64,000 bases of DNA. Origin: Roseibium aggregatum. Lineage in GTDB: Bacteria; Pseudomonadota; Alphaproteobacteria; Rhizobiales; Stappiaceae. A program made the translations under genes and the position numbers. Positions within the stretch are counted from its first letter, which is position 1; the number at the start of each line of letters is the position of its first letter. Of the stretch, positions 9,242 through 17,994 are shown in pieces. The notes under the pieces were generated by a model. It did no database searches, was not told the DNA's origin, and was given only the letters and a program-made list of their open reading frames with translations. The DNA lies in NCBI RefSeq assembly GCF_014692675.1, contig NZ_JABFCZ010000009.1, positions 124,001-188,000 on the forward strand. Reading direction: 5' to 3'.

Positions 9242-9825
9242 TCAAGCTCGGCCTGACCGGCTCCATCGGCATGGGCAAGTCGACCACGGCGAAAATGTTT
9301 GCCGCCCAGGGCGTTCCCTGCCATGACGCGGATGCGATGGTGCACCGGCTCTACGCTGGCCGCGCCGCGGCCCTGATCGAAGCCGAATTTCCCGGAACGG
9401 TGGTGGATGGAAAGGTCGACCGGACCCTGCTCTCGCCCCATGTCATCGGCAAGCCGGAGGCGATGAAGCGCCTGGAGGCGATCATCCACCCGCTGGTTCA
9501 TGAGGAAGAAAAAATCTTTCTTCAAAAGGCCCGGGCCGAAGGCCGGCGGATCGTCGTTCTCGACATTCCCCTTCTGTTTGAAACCGGCGGCGAGCGCCGG
9601 GTCCATGCAACGGTTGTCGTGACGGCGGATGCGGCGATCCAGAAGGAACGGGTGCTCGGCCGGGACGGCATGAGCGAGGACCGGTTCAATGCGATCGTCG
9701 CCAAACAGATGCCGGACCATGAAAAACGCCGCCGTGCCCATTTCCTGATCGATACCGGTCTGGGGCTGGAAGCGGCCGAACGGTCGGTTGCGGCGGTGCT
9801 GAGAGCCGTTGCCGGGATGGTTTGA
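9238..9825 (+). CDS. coaE: Dephospho-CoA kinase CoaE
   Basis: Last step of coenzyme A synthesis, phosphorylating the 3'-hydroxyl of the ribose of dephospho-CoA. The 195 residues have the P-loop GSIGMGKST at residues 8-16, the HDAD motif, HPLVHEEE and a DIPLLFE segment. It overlaps aroE by 4 bp. A 95-bp gap follows before dnaQ in the same direction. Confidence 0.97.
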   Translation: MIKLGLTGSIGMGKSTTAKMFAAQGVPCHDADAMVHRLYAGRAAALIEAEFPGTVVDGKVDRTLLSPHVIGKPEAMKRLEAIIHPLVHEEEKIFLQKARAEGRRIVVLDIPLLFETGGERRVHATVVVTADAAIQKERVLGRDGMSEDRFNAIVAKQMPDHEKRRRAHFLIDTGLGLEAAERSVAAVLRAVAGMV

Positions 9826-9920
9826 CCGGGGAACCGGGGACAAATGTTTCCCGGACCTTGCCTCACGCAACACAATCAGCAGACTGAAACCGGCGGAAAC
9901 CTTCGAAAAGACCGGAAAAG

Positions 9921-10637
9921 ATGCGCGAAATATCCTTCGATACGGAAACGACGGGCCTGAACCCGCGCGGCGGCGACCGGCTGGTGGAAATCGGCGGCGT
10001 CGAGCTGTTCAATCACGTTCCGACCGGAAATTTCTATCACGTCTACATCAACCCGGAACGGGACATGCCCGTCGAGGCCTTCAACGTTCACGGGCTGTCC
10101 GAGGAATTCCTGTCCGACAAGCCGCTTTTTGCGCAAATTGCCGATGAATTCCTGGAGTTTGTCGGCGACGCGACGCTGGTGATCCACAACGCAGCCTTCG
10201 ACATGGGCTTCATCAACATGGAGCTGGAACGCGCGGGCCGGAGGATCATTCCCAATTCCCAGGTGCTCGACACGCTGGATCTCGCCCGCCGCAAACATCC
10301 GGCCGGGCCGAATTCCCTGGACGCCCTGTGTTCGCGTTACGGTATCGACAATTCCAGGCGGACGAAACACGGCGCGCTTCTCGATTCCGAGCTGCTGGCG
10401 GAAGTTTATATCGAGCTGATCGGCGGCAAGCAGGCGGCACTCAGCCTGACGCCGGACGAGGATCTGTCAGCCGCCAATGCCGGAAACGGCTCCGCGGAAT
10501 TCGGCGGTCTCGGCAGTTTTTCCGCCCGGCAAAGACCGGAACCCCTCCCGCCCCGGATTCGCGACGAAGAGTTTACCGCCCACAAGGCTTTCATCGAGGG
10601 CATGGGCGAAGACGCGCTCTGGAACAGGTACCGCTGA
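9921..10637 (+). CDS. dnaQ: DNA polymerase III epsilon subunit (3'-5' proofreading exonuclease)
   Basis: Proofreading subunit of the replicative polymerase, DEDDh exonuclease family. Motif Exo I is FDTETTGL (residues 6-13), Exo II contains VIHNAAFDMGF and Exo III is RRTKHGALLDSELLAE with the catalytic histidine and aspartate. The C-terminal tail after about residue 185 is the linker that normally carries the beta-clamp and alpha-subunit contacts. 238 residues is normal. In many Hyphomicrobiales secB follows dnaQ; here an intrinsic terminator follows at once and the next gene is convergent. Confidence 0.96.
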   Translation: MREISFDTETTGLNPRGGDRLVEIGGVELFNHVPTGNFYHVYINPERDMPVEAFNVHGLSEEFLSDKPLFAQIADEFLEFVGDATLVIHNAAFDMGFINMELERAGRRIIPNSQVLDTLDLARRKHPAGPNSLDALCSRYGIDNSRRTKHGALLDSELLAEVYIELIGGKQAALSLTPDEDLSAANAGNGSAEFGGLGSFSARQRPEPLPPRIRDEEFTAHKAFIEGMGEDALWNRYR

Positions 10638-10641
10638 ATAA

Positions 10642-10668
10642 AAAAACCCGCCGGTTTGGCGGGTTTTT
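10642..10668. terminator. Bidirectional intrinsic terminator between dnaQ and the D-2-hydroxyacid dehydrogenase
   Basis: AAAAACCCGCC (10642-10652) and GGCGGGTTTTT (10658-10668) form an 11-bp perfect stem with a 5-base loop, giving a U run in both directions. It starts 4 bases after the dnaQ stop and serves both convergent genes. Confidence 0.92.
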
Positions 10669-10682
10669 CGATTGGAGCGGAT

Positions 10683-10714
10683 CCGAATCCGTCAAAGCCC
10701 GAATCCGTCAGAGC
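10683..10714 (-). repeat. 16-bp tandem duplication covering the 3' end of the dehydrogenase gene
   Basis: CCGAATCCGTCAAAGC is followed directly by CCGAATCCGTCAGAGC (one mismatch). The second copy includes the dehydrogenase stop codon (10708-10710). Probably a small slippage duplication without function. Confidence 0.6.
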
Positions 10715-11694
10715 ATGGACGGCAGGACCCGGTCCGGCGGACGGTGGCCGTCCATGAAGGTCTTGATGTTGATGATCACCTTCTCGCCCATCTCGATACG
10801 GCCTTCGATGGTCGCCGAGCCCATATGCGGCAGCAGCACGACGTTTTCCAGTTCAACGAGCTTCGGATTGACCGCCGGCTCGTGTTCGAACACGTCGAGG
10901 CCTGCGCCGGCAAGGTCGCCGGATTCAAGCATCCGGATCAGGGCGTTTTCGTCGATCACTTCACCGCGGGCGGTGTTGACCACGTAAGCCCCCTTCTTCA
11001 AAAGCTTCAGCCTGCGGGCCGACAGAAGATGGAAGGTTGCCGGCGTGTGCGGGCAGTGGATGGAAACCACATCCATGCGGGCGAGCATCTGGTCGAGACT
11101 GTCCCAATAGGTGGCTTCGAGGGCGTCTTCCACGTCGGCCGCCACCCTGCGGCGGTTGTGATAGTGGATCGACATGCCGAATGCCTTGGCACGGCGGGCG
11201 ACGGCCTGGCCGATCCGGCCCATGCCGATGATGCCGAGGCGTTTTCCCCAGATCCGGTGACCCAGCATCCAGGTCGGCGACCATCCCGACCATTCGCCGG
11301 TTTCGATCGCCTTGATCCCTGCGGCCAAACGGCGCGGCACGGCAAGCATCAGCGCCATGGTCATGTCGGCGGTGTCTTCCGTCAGCACGCCGGGCGTGTT
11401 GGTGACGTTGATGCCCCGGTTGTTGGCCGTCAGCACATCGATATTGTCGACGCCGTTACCGAAGTTGGCGATCAGCCGAAGATTCGGGCCGGCCTGGGAC
11501 AGAACCGAGGAATCGATCCTGTCGGTAACCGTCGGCACCAGAACATCGGCGGTTTTGACCGCTTCAACGAGTTCGGCCTGGCTGAAAGGCCGGTCGTTTT
11601 CGTTCAGCCGCGTCTCGAACAATTCGCGCATGCGGGTTTCAACGACATCCGGCAATTTCCGGGTTACGACGACCACAGGCTTCTTTTTCGCCAT
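10708..11694 (-). CDS. D-2-hydroxyacid dehydrogenase (glyoxylate/hydroxypyruvate reductase-like)
   Basis: NAD(P)-dependent reductase of 2-keto acids. The 328 residues contain the Rossmann motif GMGRIGQ, the VNTARGEVIDE segment with the catalytic arginine region, the DVFEHEP glutamate motif and the active-site histidine in LPHMGSAT. The sequence is closest in character to the GyaR/glyoxylate reductase branch (NFGNGVDNID), but the exact substrate cannot be read from sequence. It is a single gene, convergent with dnaQ across a shared terminator. Its ATG is at 11692-11694. Confidence 0.93.
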   Translation of the reverse strand: MAKKKPVVVVTRKLPDVVETRMRELFETRLNENDRPFSQAELVEAVKTADVLVPTVTDRIDSSVLSQAGPNLRLIANFGNGVDNIDVLTANNRGINVTNTPGVLTEDTADMTMALMLAVPRRLAAGIKAIETGEWSGWSPTWMLGHRIWGKRLGIIGMGRIGQAVARRAKAFGMSIHYHNRRRVAADVEDALEATYWDSLDQMLARMDVVSIHCPHTPATFHLLSARRLKLLKKGAYVVNTARGEVIDENALIRMLESGDLAGAGLDVFEHEPAVNPKLVELENVVLLPHMGSATIEGRIEMGEKVIINIKTFMDGHRPPDRVLPSML

Positions 11695-11933
11695 CCCAAA
11701 CGCCTTTTGCGTTTCGTTGAGGTCACATTAACCACAACAGTCCAACCTTGTGACGCAACCGTATCCGGGAGCGCCCGCCAATACTCCCTTCTCCTTACCA
11801 GATGGCCCGGCAGAAACAAGTAGACGGAAGCGCCCGGTGCATAGCCTTTCAGGGCATACTGGTTTTTCAGCGCCGATTTCGCTACAGGTTTTGCATGAAG
11901 TCAGGCCCCTTTGAAATTGGACAACCGAATAAT

Positions 11934-12470
11934 ATGGCCCGCTTGATGACAAGACGTCAGCCCGGACTCCTCACCCTGTTCGCATTTTTGCTCCTGGCCG
12001 TCCTTCCGCTGAAGGTGCTGGCCCAGGCCAGCCAGACCGGCGCCAGCGGATTGACCGTTCCCCGTTTCGTCAGTCTGAAGTCGGATCGGGTCAATGTGCG
12101 TGTCGGCCCGTCGCGCGAACATAACATCGCCTGGACCTTCGTTCAGGCCGGTCTGCCGGTCGAGATCATCCAGGAATTCGAGAACTGGCGCCGCATTCGC
12201 GATTGGGAGGGCAAGGAAGGCTGGGTGTTTCACTCGCTCCTGTCCGGCCGACGTACCGCGCTTGTGACTCCATGGGAAACGACCGGCCGTACGCCCTTGC
12301 GCGCCCGGTCCAAGTCCGATGCGGATATTGTGGCGGAACTGGAGCCGAAGGTCCTGACAACTGTCGAGGAATGCGCCGGCGGCTGGTGCAAGGTCAGTGG
12401 CGAAGGTTATGAAGGCTGGCTCGATCAGACCCGCCTCTTTGGCGTTTACCCCGACGAAGTGATCAACTGA
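11934..12470 (+). CDS. Secreted SH3 domain protein (DUF1058 type)
   Basis: About 178 residues with a basic N-terminus, a hydrophobic signal segment ending at VLAQA, then two bacterial SH3 modules: one around KSDRVNVRVGPS to EGWVFHSLL and one around TPLRARSKSDADI to EGWLDQTRLFG. Such proteins are periplasmic or envelope-associated and often bind peptidoglycan, but the function here is unknown. I chose the ATG at 11934 because the signal peptide then begins correctly. The frame is open upstream to an ATG at 11895 and one at 11802, neither with a clear ribosome site. Convergent with fabI across a terminator. Confidence 0.85.
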   Translation: MARLMTRRQPGLLTLFAFLLLAVLPLKVLAQASQTGASGLTVPRFVSLKSDRVNVRVGPSREHNIAWTFVQAGLPVEIIQEFENWRRIRDWEGKEGWVFHSLLSGRRTALVTPWETTGRTPLRARSKSDADIVAELEPKVLTTVEECAGGWCKVSGEGYEGWLDQTRLFGVYPDEVIN

Positions 12471-12491
12471 CGCAAGCTTCGGTTCAAACAA

Positions 12492-12516
12492 AAAGGGCGG
12501 CTTTCGGCCGCCCTTT
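12492..12516. terminator. Intrinsic terminator between the SH3 gene and fabI
   Basis: AAAGGGCGGC (12492-12501) pairs with GCCGCCCTTT (12507-12516), loop of 5. On the minus strand it is followed by a strong U run (TTTTTGTTT), so it ends the fab transcript; on the plus strand TTTGTTATT ends the SH3 transcript. Confidence 0.9.
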
Positions 12517-12540
12517 GTTATTCCGGAACAGGTCGAAGCC

Positions 12541-13353
12541 TTAGTCTGTCGTATGTTCCTGAACTTTCAGCTCATCGAGCCGCGGCATGGAAATAATGTT
12601 GTAGCCGCTGTCGACGAAATGGACCTCACCGGTCACGCCGCCGGAAAGGTCCGACAGAAGATAGAGCCCGGTTCCGCCGATTTCCTCCAGCGACACCGTC
12701 CGGCCCAGCGGCGAATTGCGCTTCTGGTAGTTGAACATCAGCCGGGCATCGGAGACGCCGGAACCGGCAAGGGTCCTCACCGGACCTGCGGAAATCGCGT
12801 TCACGCGGATGTTCTGCTCGCCGTAGTCGACCGCCAGATAGCGCACGGAGGATTCAAGGGCTGCCTTGGCCACGCCCATGACGTTGTAGTTCGGCATCAC
12901 CCGTGTCGACCCGCCGTAGGTCAGCGTGATCATCGATCCACCCTCCGGCATGAGAGTGGCCGCCCGCTTTGCGATCTCGGTGAACGAGAAACAGGAAATC
13001 AGCATGGTCCGGGTGAAGTTTTCCCGGGAAGTATCGGCGTATTTTCCGCGCAGCTCCGCTTTGTCGGAAAAGGCGATGGCGTGAACGAGAAAATCGATCG
13101 TGCCCCATTTTTCCTTCAGGGTCTCGAAGACCGCATCGACGGTGGCGATGTCTTCCACATCGCACGGCAGGAGAATGTCGGATCCGACCGATTCGGCCAG
13201 AGGCCTTGTCCGCCGTCCGAAGGCTTCGCCCTGATAGGTGAACGCTAGTTCCGCGCCATGGTCCGACAGGGTCCTGGCAATGCCCCAAGCAATGGAGTGA
13301 TCGTTGGCCACGCCCATGACGAGGCCGCGCTTACCCTTCATCAAACCCGACAT
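12541..13353 (-). CDS. fabI: Enoyl-[acyl-carrier-protein] reductase (NADH) FabI
   Basis: Final reduction in the fatty acid elongation cycle and the usual triclosan target. About 270 residues of the SDR-like FabI family: GVANDHSIAWGIA nucleotide-binding motif, the QGEAFGRR segment, HAIAFSDK and the catalytic pair in YNVMGVAKAAL. The frame is open upstream, but the ATG at 13351-13353 (MSGLMKGKRG) has a good ribosome site (GAGGAG) and matches family N-termini. It follows fabB by about 10 bp, completing the fabA-fabB-fabI operon for type II fatty acid synthesis. Confidence 0.96.
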   Translation of the reverse strand: MSGLMKGKRGLVMGVANDHSIAWGIARTLSDHGAELAFTYQGEAFGRRTRPLAESVGSDILLPCDVEDIATVDAVFETLKEKWGTIDFLVHAIAFSDKAELRGKYADTSRENFTRTMLISCFSFTEIAKRAATLMPEGGSMITLTYGGSTRVMPNYNVMGVAKAALESSVRYLAVDYGEQNIRVNAISAGPVRTLAGSGVSDARLMFNYQKRNSPLGRTVSLEEIGGTGLYLLSDLSGGVTGEVHFVDSGYNIISMPRLDELKVQEHTTD

Positions 13354-13363
13354 GCAAGGCTCC

Positions 13364-14587
13364 TCACCCGTGATAACGCGACAGGGCGAGAGAGGCGTTT
13401 GTGCCCCCGAAGCCGAAGCTGTTGGACAGCACGGTGTCGAGCCCGGCATTGTCGCGCCGCTCGGTGACGATTTCGTCCTTGTGCAGGGCAGGGTCGAGTT
13501 CGGTGATATTCGCCGAAGCCGTGATGAAGTCGTTCTGGAGCATCAGCAGGCAGTAGATGGCTTCCTGAACGCCGGTGGCGCCGAGGCTGTGGCCGGTCAG
13601 GGACTTTGTCGACGAGGCCGGCGGCTGGTTGTCGCCGAACACGCGGCGGATCGCTTGGATTTCGCCGATGTCGCCGACCGGGGTCGAGGTCCCGTGCGTG
13701 TTGATGTAGTCGACCTTGCGGTCGCCAAGCGTGGAGATCGCCAGCTGCATGCAGCGTTCGCCGCCTTCGCCGGACGGTGCCACCATGTCGTAGCCGTCGG
13801 AATTGGCGGCGTAGCCGGTCACTTCCGCATAGATCTTCGCGCCGCGCGCCTTGGCGTGTTCCAGTTCTTCCAGAACGACGACACCGCCGCCGCCGGCAAT
13901 CACGAAACCGTCGCGGGTCACATCGTAGGGCCGCGAGGCGGTGGACGGCGTGTCGTTATACTTGGAGGACATGGCGCCCATGGCGTCGAACAGGCAGGAC
14001 AGCGTCCAGTCGAGTTCTTCGCCGCCGCCTGCGAACATCACGTCCTGCTTGCCCCACTGGATCTGTTCCGTGGCCGCACCGATACAGTGCGCCGACGTGG
14101 AACAGGCCGAGGTGATCGAATAGTTGATCCCCTTGATCTTGAAAGGGGTCGCCAGGCAGGCGGAGTTGGTCGAGCTCATGCCGCGCGTGACCATGAACGG
14201 CCCCATGCGCTTCGGCGAGCCTTTTTCCAGGACGATCTGATGGGCCTGGAACAGGTTCTTGGTCGACGGACCGCCGGACCCCATGATCAGGCCGGTCTTC
14301 GGATTGGAAACGTCGGTTTCTTCCAGACCGCTGTCGGCGATCGCCTGCTGCATGGCAATGTAGTTATAGGCCGCGCCGTCGCCCATGAAGCGAAGCTGGC
14401 GTTTGTCGACCAGGGAGGGAATGTCGACGTTCGGCATTCCGTGAACCTGGCTTCGGAAACCGTGTTCGGCATAGTCGGGCGCAAAGACGATCCCGGATTT
14501 GCCTTGCCTAAGGCTTTCCAGAACTTCCTGGGTGTTGGCGCCGATTGACGACACGATCCCCATTCCGGTGACGACTACCCGCCTCAT
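13364..14587 (-). CDS. fabB: 3-oxoacyl-[acyl-carrier-protein] synthase I FabB
   Basis: Condensing enzyme needed for unsaturated fatty acid synthesis. About 407 residues from the ATG at 14585-14587 ([12 protein letters not shown]), preceded by an AGGAG ribosome site; the longer open frame upstream is not family-like. Catalytic triad regions are visible: cysteine in SACSTSAHC, histidine in [11 protein letters not shown] and histidine in [12 protein letters not shown]. It is paired with fabA upstream, the classic arrangement for the anaerobic unsaturated fatty acid pathway in alphaproteobacteria. Confidence 0.97.
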   Translation of the reverse strand: MRRVVVTGMGIVSSIGANTQEVLESLRQGKSGIVFAPDYAEHGFRSQVHGMPNVDIPSLVDKRQLRFMGDGAAYNYIAMQQAIADSGLEETDVSNPKTGLIMGSGGPSTKNLFQAHQIVLEKGSPKRMGPFMVTRGMSSTNSACLATPFKIKGINYSITSACSTSAHCIGAATEQIQWGKQDVMFAGGGEELDWTLSCLFDAMGAMSSKYNDTPSTASRPYDVTRDGFVIAGGGGVVVLEELEHAKARGAKIYAEVTGYAANSDGYDMVAPSGEGGERCMQLAISTLGDRKVDYINTHGTSTPVGDIGEIQAIRRVFGDNQPPASSTKSLTGHSLGATGVQEAIYCLLMLQNDFITASANITELDPALHKDEIVTERRDNAGLDTVLSNSFGFGGTNASLALSRYHG

Positions 14588-14719
14588 TACGGTCTCCTGT
14601 TCACTCTGAAACCGGTTCGGCGTGCACGAGCCGTCCGGTTTGTCAATTTTTGAAAATAGGTCCGGCTCCGGCCGGATGCTAGGCATTCAGGTACCCGAAC
14701 GCCTTATCGGCGAAGCGGA

Positions 14720-15226
14720 TCAGCTTTGGGCAAGACCGACCCGGAGATCCTTTGCCTGGTAGATCTGTTTGCCATCGGCCTTGAGCCAACCGTCGGCAAT
14801 GCCCAGGACCAGACGGCCTTTCATCACACGTTTGAAATCGATGCCGTATTCGACCAGCTTCACGTCCGGCGTCACCATGCCCTTGAATTTCACTTCACCG
14901 GTGGACAGTGCCATGCCCTTGCCCGGCAGGCCGAGCCAGCCGAGGAAAAAGCCGGTCAGCTGCCACATGGCGTCGAGGCCGAGACATCCCGGCATGACCG
15001 GATTGCCCTGGAAGTGGCAGGGGAAGAACCAGAGGTCCGGCTTTATGTCGAATTCCGCGCGAATGAACCCCTTGTCAAATTCGCCGCCGGTTTCGGAGAT
15101 TTCCGTGATCCGGTCGAACATGAGCATGGGCGGCAGCGGCAGTTGTGCGTTGCCTGGTCCGAAAAGCTCACCGCGTCCGCAGGTGAGAAGATCTTCGTAG
15201 TCGTAGCTGGAGCGCCGCTCGGTCAT
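14720..15226 (-). CDS. fabA: 3-hydroxydecanoyl-[acyl-carrier-protein] dehydratase/isomerase FabA
   Basis: Dehydrates 3-hydroxydecanoyl-ACP and isomerises trans-2- to cis-3-decenoyl-ACP, the branch point to unsaturated fatty acids. The 168 residues are normal, with the active-site histidine in [20 protein letters not shown] and the conserved GWLGLPGKG segment. First gene of fabA-fabB-fabI. It is divergent from the iron regulator irr, a gene pairing conserved in Hyphomicrobiales. Confidence 0.97.
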   Translation of the reverse strand: MTERRSSYDYEDLLTCGRGELFGPGNAQLPLPPMLMFDRITEISETGGEFDKGFIRAEFDIKPDLWFFPCHFQGNPVMPGCLGLDAMWQLTGFFLGWLGLPGKGMALSTGEVKFKGMVTPDVKLVEYGIDFKRVMKGRLVLGIADGWLKADGKQIYQAKDLRVGLAQS

Positions 15227-15586
15227 TCAGGGTCCGTTTGTGTGCTTTGCATCTGGCTCTCGCGAAAGCGCCAGGCCAGAGGTTGGTTTTCATTTGGTAT
15301 TCGGCGCCTTCCTAACACAGGGTTACCGGCTCTGGAAGTCCACGAAGGCGGTAAGTTTCCGCCGTTTGCGTCAGTTTTTTCACAATGCCCGCGTCAAATT
15401 GACAAAGCTGTGCACGGAAGTCGGATTTTATCCTTCAAGGAAAAACTTGCGTCTCAAGGCCAAGAAATGGCAGAAAAGGGGGAATGGCGGTTTGATTTTC
15501 TCCCAAACAGCCTTACGGCACAAATTTGAAAGCCCTTTCAGGTTATCGTCTAGGACGAAGCGGAAGACAGGACTAAAGACGCGGAA
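15227..15586. promoter_or_regulatory. Divergent intergenic region between fabA and irr
   Basis: These 360 bases contain no gene I can support. They must hold the fabA and irr promoters. A TTGACA hexamer at 15399-15404 has no convincing -10 partner at 16-18 bases. I could not recognise a confident Irr iron-control element by eye. Confidence 0.4.
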
Positions 15587-16018
15587 ATGACAGACATCAC
15601 GCCGATTCATCACACCGATACGGATGTCTCCGATATATTGCGCCGGGCAGGCCTCCGGCCGACACGCCAGCGCGTGTCGCTCGCCGAGATCCTGTTCTCC
15701 AAGGGTGACAGGCATGTTTCCGCCGAACTGCTTCATGAGGAAGCCGTGGCCGTCAATGTTCCTGTCTCGCTGGCGACCGTTTACAACACCCTGCACCAGT
15801 TCACCGAAGCAGGGCTTCTGCGCGAAGTGGCGATCGAGGGCACGAAAACCTATTTCGACACCAATGTCTCGGACCACCACCACTTTTTCATCGAGGGTGA
15901 AAACGAGGTGTTCGACATTCCCGGCGAAGGCGTCGGTATCGGCTCTATCCCGCAGGCGCCGGAAGGCATGGAGATCGTCCGCGTCGACGTGGTCGTCCGC
16001 CTGCGTCCGAAGCGCTGA
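15587..16018 (+). CDS. irr: Iron response regulator Irr (Fur family)
   Basis: Fur-superfamily transcription factor that, in Hyphomicrobiales, senses haem rather than iron and represses haem synthesis and iron-using genes under iron limitation. The 143 residues show the winged-helix part (RRAGLRPTRQR; LATVYNTLHQF) and the Irr hallmark histidine run SDHHHFF. The divergent neighbour fabA is the usual partner. Because hemE and hemJ lie about 9 kb away, they are plausible indirect members of the haem regulon, but I see no operator to prove it. An ATG at 15587 starts the protein. Confidence 0.93.
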   Translation: MTDITPIHHTDTDVSDILRRAGLRPTRQRVSLAEILFSKGDRHVSAELLHEEAVAVNVPVSLATVYNTLHQFTEAGLLREVAIEGTKTYFDTNVSDHHHFFIEGENEVFDIPGEGVGIGSIPQAPEGMEIVRVDVVVRLRPKR

Positions 16019-16162
16019 GTTCGGCTCTCCGCATCGGCTGCATTTTCTTATCTCGCGCTGTCGCTCTTTTAGCTTCGCTCCAGTCGGGGCCTCGCATGAG
16101 CCCGGGCCATTCTTCGCCTTACGAACCCTGCGGGTTCGACCTTTCTAGCCAACTTCCCGGTT

Positions 16163-16978
16163 TCAGGACCCGGCAGCTTTCTGCCGTTCGATCTGTGCCC
16201 TGGTTCTGAGCGCGATTTCCGGAATGGAATCCAGCTGTTCCTTTTCCGGGCTCTTGCACAGGTCGTAGATGACGCAGCGCCGGCATTCCGGCTTGCGCGC
16301 CTTGCAGATATAGCGGCCATGCAGGATCAGCCAGTGATGCGCATGGCGGCCGAATTCCGCAGGCACCGCCTTCTCCATCGCCTTTTCCACGTCAAGCGGC
16401 GTCTTTCCCGGAGCAATGCCGATCCGGTTGCCGAGGCGGAACAGGTGGGTGTCGACGGCAATCGTCGGGTGGCCGAAAAAGATATTGAGCACCACATTGG
16501 CGGTCTTCCGGCCGACGCCCGGCAGTTTTTCCAGCGCTTCCCGATCTTCCGGAACCTCGCCGCCGTGATCGCGGATCAACTGTTCCGACAGGAGAATGAC
16601 GTTTTTCGCCTTGGTCTTGTAAAGTCCGATGGTGCGGATTTCCTCCCGCACCTTGTCTTCACCGAGCGCGAGCATTTTTTCCGGCGTGTCGGCAATCTCA
16701 AAAAGATGTTTCGTTGCCCGGTTGACGCCAACGTCGGTCGCCTGTGCCGACAGGACGACGGCAACCAGCAGCGTATAGGCGTTCACATAGTCCAATTCCC
16801 CTTCCGGCTCCGGATTGTCGGCGTGGAACCGTTCGAAGATCGCGTAGGTCTCAGCCCGGGTGTAACGGGATTTTTTCAGGACGCGGCCCGGATTCGCCAC
16901 CGACGGCGTCTTGCTCTTTTTCTTCTTTGCCGATTTTGCCGAAGATTTGTGCGGAACGGGGGTCTTTGTTTCTGCCAT
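16163..16978 (-). CDS. nth: Endonuclease III (DNA glycosylase/AP lyase)
   Basis: Removes oxidised pyrimidines and nicks abasic sites in base-excision repair. The helix-hairpin-helix LPGVGRKTANVVL carries the catalytic lysine, AVDTHLFRL the catalytic aspartate, and the C-terminal CKARKPECRRC plus a further cysteine (C-x6-C-x2-C-x5-C) is the [4Fe-4S] cluster loop. I chose the ATG at 16976-16978 (MAETKT), which has an AGAGAG ribosome site; the frame is open to another ATG at 17002, which overlaps the divergent gene. A lysine-rich N-terminal extension of about 35 residues precedes the domain. Confidence 0.94.
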   Translation of the reverse strand: MAETKTPVPHKSSAKSAKKKKSKTPSVANPGRVLKKSRYTRAETYAIFERFHADNPEPEGELDYVNAYTLLVAVVLSAQATDVGVNRATKHLFEIADTPEKMLALGEDKVREEIRTIGLYKTKAKNVILLSEQLIRDHGGEVPEDREALEKLPGVGRKTANVVLNIFFGHPTIAVDTHLFRLGNRIGIAPGKTPLDVEKAMEKAVPAEFGRHAHHWLILHGRYICKARKPECRRCVIYDLCKSPEKEQLDSIPEIALRTRAQIERQKAAGS

Positions 16979-17000
16979 GCTCTCTCTATAATCACGCCTC

Positions 17001-17522
17001 ATGAACGATCACAATCCGAAACCCGAGCAGCAGGCGCAGGATACCGGGGATGATGCCCCGTTTTTTTCTGCGATCCTGACGCCTTACCGGTCTCTCGGGC
17101 CGAACGGCTTTCTGCTACTGATGCTCTTCGTCGGGGCGGTGAGCTTTGTTTCCGGGCTTGCGTTCCTGCTGATGGGCGCCTGGCCCGTATTCGGGTTTTT
17201 CGGCCTGGATGCGTTTCTGATCTGGCTGGCCTTCCGCCTGAACTACGCCTCCGCACGCGCCTATGAGGAAGTGATCGTCTCACGCACGGAAATCATCATC
17301 CGCAAGGTGGGTCCGGGAAAACACCGGCAGGAATACCGCTTCAATCCCTATTGGGTCCGCCTTTCGATAACGCGGATCGAGGACGAGGGCGTGACCAAGC
17401 TGACCCTGACGTCGCGGGGCAAAAACGTCGATCTCGGCAATTTCCTCAATCCGGATGACCGCACCAGCTTCGCCGGTGCCATGGCAAACGCGCTTGCAAC
17501 TGCCAAGGCGGGTGGAATCTGA
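17001..17522 (+). CDS. DUF2244 family membrane protein
   Basis: 173 residues with a polar N-terminus, two closely spaced membrane segments (about residues 35-80) and a soluble C-terminal part (RTEIIIRKVGPGKHRQEYRFNPYWVR). This matches DUF2244, a conserved alphaproteobacterial family of unknown function. It is divergent from nth with only about 22 bp between the chosen starts, an arrangement seen in related genomes, so the two likely share a compact promoter region. Confidence 0.88.
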   Translation: MNDHNPKPEQQAQDTGDDAPFFSAILTPYRSLGPNGFLLLMLFVGAVSFVSGLAFLLMGAWPVFGFFGLDAFLIWLAFRLNYASARAYEEVIVSRTEIIIRKVGPGKHRQEYRFNPYWVRLSITRIEDEGVTKLTLTSRGKNVDLGNFLNPDDRTSFAGAMANALATAKAGGI

Positions 17523-17631
17523 TCGGCAACTTCTGATTTTTATCTTGCGCGCGGGCTTATTTTGCGTCGCAATATAGTCTGTCCGATGGACGGATGCATT
17601 CTGACGCCCGTTTTTGAGAAGGAATTGCCCC

Positions 17632-17967
17632 ATGCCGTCTCTCAAGCTCCCTCTGTCCGGCGATGTGCTGCAGTCGATCAATCCCTGGTCCGACATGTTC
17701 AAGGCGTTCGGCAGCCAGTTCGGTCTGATCAACATCAATCTCGGCCGGTCGTCCGCGCCGGAAGTCGAGCAGGATATTCTGACTGAAGTCGGCAGTTACG
17801 GCCGCCAGATCGGCCGGATCGGCGAGGCGCTCGAGGTTCTGATCGATCACCTCGATCTCAAGTCCCTGACGCCGAAGGAACAAGCCGCTCTGGCCGCCTT
17901 CAAGGCAATGCAGGCGGAAATCGCCGAGATCAAGGCCTATCATCAAAGGTCCGATACCGCAGCCTGA
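17632..17967 (+). CDS. Small conserved hypothetical protein
   Basis: 111 residues from the ATG at 17632, preceded by an AAGGA ribosome site; an in-frame ATG 18 bases upstream is less likely. I recognise no domain. The C-terminal half (SLTPKEQAALAAFKAMQAEIAEIKAY) is strongly predicted helix with coiled-coil character and there is no signal peptide or membrane segment. The N-terminal part (LPLSGDVLQSINPWSDMFKAFGSQF) is amphipathic. Clean codon use and the ribosome site support a real gene. Convergent with mutS, 27 bp away. Confidence 0.75.
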   Translation: MPSLKLPLSGDVLQSINPWSDMFKAFGSQFGLININLGRSSAPEVEQDILTEVGSYGRQIGRIGEALEVLIDHLDLKSLTPKEQAALAAFKAMQAEIAEIKAYHQRSDTAA

Positions 17968-17994
17968 GACGAGTTCCGGATTACGGTCCGGCGG

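Noticed and set aside
10672-11823. 383-residue plus-strand open frame opposite the D-2-hydroxyacid dehydrogenase
   Set aside because: Shadow; the minus strand has Rossmann and active-site motifs, and the dnaQ terminator lies just before it.
15399-15430. TTGACA plus TTTTAT as an irr promoter
   Set aside because: Spacing (about 21 bases) is too long for a convincing sigma-70 promoter.
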